64,000 bases of DNA. Source: Actinoallomurus purpureus (GTDB taxonomy: Bacteria > Actinomycetota > Actinomycetes > Streptosporangiales > Streptosporangiaceae). Below, piece by piece: positions 63,174-64,000 of the stretch. Positions within the stretch are counted from its first letter, which is position 1. The number at the start of each line of letters is the position of its first letter. Both the position numbers and the translations under genes were made by a program. The stretch is taken from NCBI RefSeq assembly GCF_024055795.1, contig NZ_JAMXMY010000006.1, positions 248,001 through 312,000 of the forward strand, in the 5' to 3' direction. The notes beneath the pieces were generated by a model. That model saw only the letters and a list, made by a program, of their open reading frames with translations. It did no database searches and was not told the DNA's origin.

Positions 63174-64000
63174 GCCGGTACCTCCACCGCGACGGCCGTT
63201 CCCGCGCCCGGCTCGCTCCGTACGTCGAGGGTGCCGCCGACCTGGCCGACGCGTTCGCGCATGCCGAGCAGGCCGAAGCCGCGCGCCGTTCCGGGGGAGA
63301 AACCGACGCCATCATCGCGTATCTCCAGGCGTACCGACTCCGCCGCGTACGCCAGGCGCACCTCGACCCGGTCCGCCTTCGCGTGCTTGCGGACGTTGGC
63401 CAGGCCCTCCTGGGCGGCGCGCAGCAGCACGACCTCCGCCCTGGCGGTCAGCCGTCGCGGCTCGCCCGTCAGCGTGTAGTCCGCCGCCATCCCCAACTCC
63501 TCACGGATCCGTTCCGTCAGGCGGCCGACGGCCTCGTCCAGCGAGGAACCGCCGAGCGGGGCGGGCGGCAGGGCGGCCACCAGGGCGCGGGCCTCGGCGA
63601 GGTTCTCCCGCGCGGTGCGGGCCGCCAGGCCGAGCTGCCGTCGCGCCTCTTCCGGTGCACGGCCGACATACGCGTCGGCCGCCTGCAGCAGCATCAGGAT
63701 GCTGGTGAACCCCTGGGCGAGCGTGTCGTGGATCTCCGCGGCCATCCGCTCGCGCTCGGCCATCACGCCGGCCTCCCGGCTGACCTCGGCCAGCTCCGCT
63801 CGCGTCGTCTCCAGCTGCTGGATCAGGTTCCGGCGGTCCGTGCTCTGGGCGATGATCCGCTCGATCCAGATCCCGAAGAACGTCGAGAATCCGATGACCA
63901 CGACCGTCCACAGCACGAACGACGCGATCGAACCGGCGTCGGGGTCGCTGTCGAGGAACCGCGTCGCCGGGACGGCGTTGAGGAGGATCAGGGCGACGAG
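63170..64000 (-). CDS. NarL-family sensor histidine kinase, C-terminal part (truncated by window edge)
   Basis: At least 276 residues, open to the window end. The visible N-terminal part has a membrane helix (VLWTVVVIGFSTFFGIWIER) and a preceding hydrophobic stretch, then a coiled linker. The HisKA_3 segment MAAEIHDTLAQGFTSILMLLQ carries the phospho-accepting His. The ATPase domain has LANVRKHAKAD, IRDDGVGF and GFGLLGMRERV. It is coupled to the regulator at 62547 by a 4-base overlap. The sensor is outside the window. Confidence 0.92.
   Translation of the reverse strand, partial: LVALILLNAVPATRFLDSDPDAGSIASFVLWTVVVIGFSTFFGIWIERIIAQSTDRRNLIQQLETTRAELAEVSREAGVMAERERMAAEIHDTLAQGFTSILMLLQAADAYVGRAPEEARRQLGLAARTARENLAEARALVAALPPAPLGGSSLDEAVGRLTERIREELGMAADYTLTGEPRRLTARAEVVLLRAAQEGLANVRKHAKADRVEVRLAYAAESVRLEIRDDGVGFSPGTARGFGLLGMRERVGQVGGTLDVRSEPGAGTAVAVEVPA

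Overview
The window is high-GC actinobacterial chromosome. GTG and TTG starts are common, several promoters appear leaderless, and the order lysA-hom-thrC-thrB-rho-rpmE-prfA-prmC-Sua5 ... wecA-atp operon-DUF2550-PduO matches the arrangement remembered from Mycobacterium tuberculosis (Rv1293 to Rv1314c). The style of the accessory genes (RHS protein with a tachylectin partner, NIT-domain kinase, HTH-TPR regulator) suggests a filamentous actinomycete such as Streptosporangiales/Thermomonosporaceae. That placement is inference.

Layout. 1-4.6 kb is accessory: a truncated nitrate/nitrite-sensor histidine kinase, an orphan sugar-binding lipoprotein, a methionine aminopeptidase divergent from a small XRE regulator, a degraded recombinase fragment and a YciI protein. 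tRNA-Arg(CCG) at 4.7 kb marks the border. 5.0-16.4 kb holds a single-domain response regulator, a catalytic-core-less ArgRS paralogue, lysA-hom, an inserted block of one multipass membrane protein and three small membrane-anchored proteins, then thrC-thrB and rho. 16.5-21.7 kb carries two paralogous two-component systems tail to tail and a fatty-acid desaturase. 21.8-25.0 kb is rpmE, prfA, prmC and the Sua5-type enzyme.

25.0-42.6 kb is a second accessory block between Sua5 and wecA. It contains a creatininase/HTH-TPR pair, two small proteins, a 3,093-residue secreted RHS/YD-repeat protein with a low-GC C-terminal tip followed 7 bp later by a small lipoprotein (candidate toxin tip and immunity protein), a divergent tachylectin-like lectin, and three paralogous small secreted proteins with a shared leader.

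42.8-52.9 kb is wecA, two atpI/atpZ-like genes, the complete atpBEFHAGDC operon, a DUF2550 gene and a PduO-type adenosyltransferase. 53-64 kb is catabolic and secreted: a TagC-like beta-propeller protein, an M28 peptidase, a GMC oxidoreductase, a zinc dehydrogenase plus ManD-type mannonate dehydratase operon, an aldehyde dehydrogenase, a small secreted protein, and a NarL-type two-component system cut by the window end.

The most promising system is the RHS tip plus lipoprotein module with its divergent lectin and intergenic CRP-like and palindromic sites (27.9-40.1 kb). The family of small secreted proteins beside it is the second.
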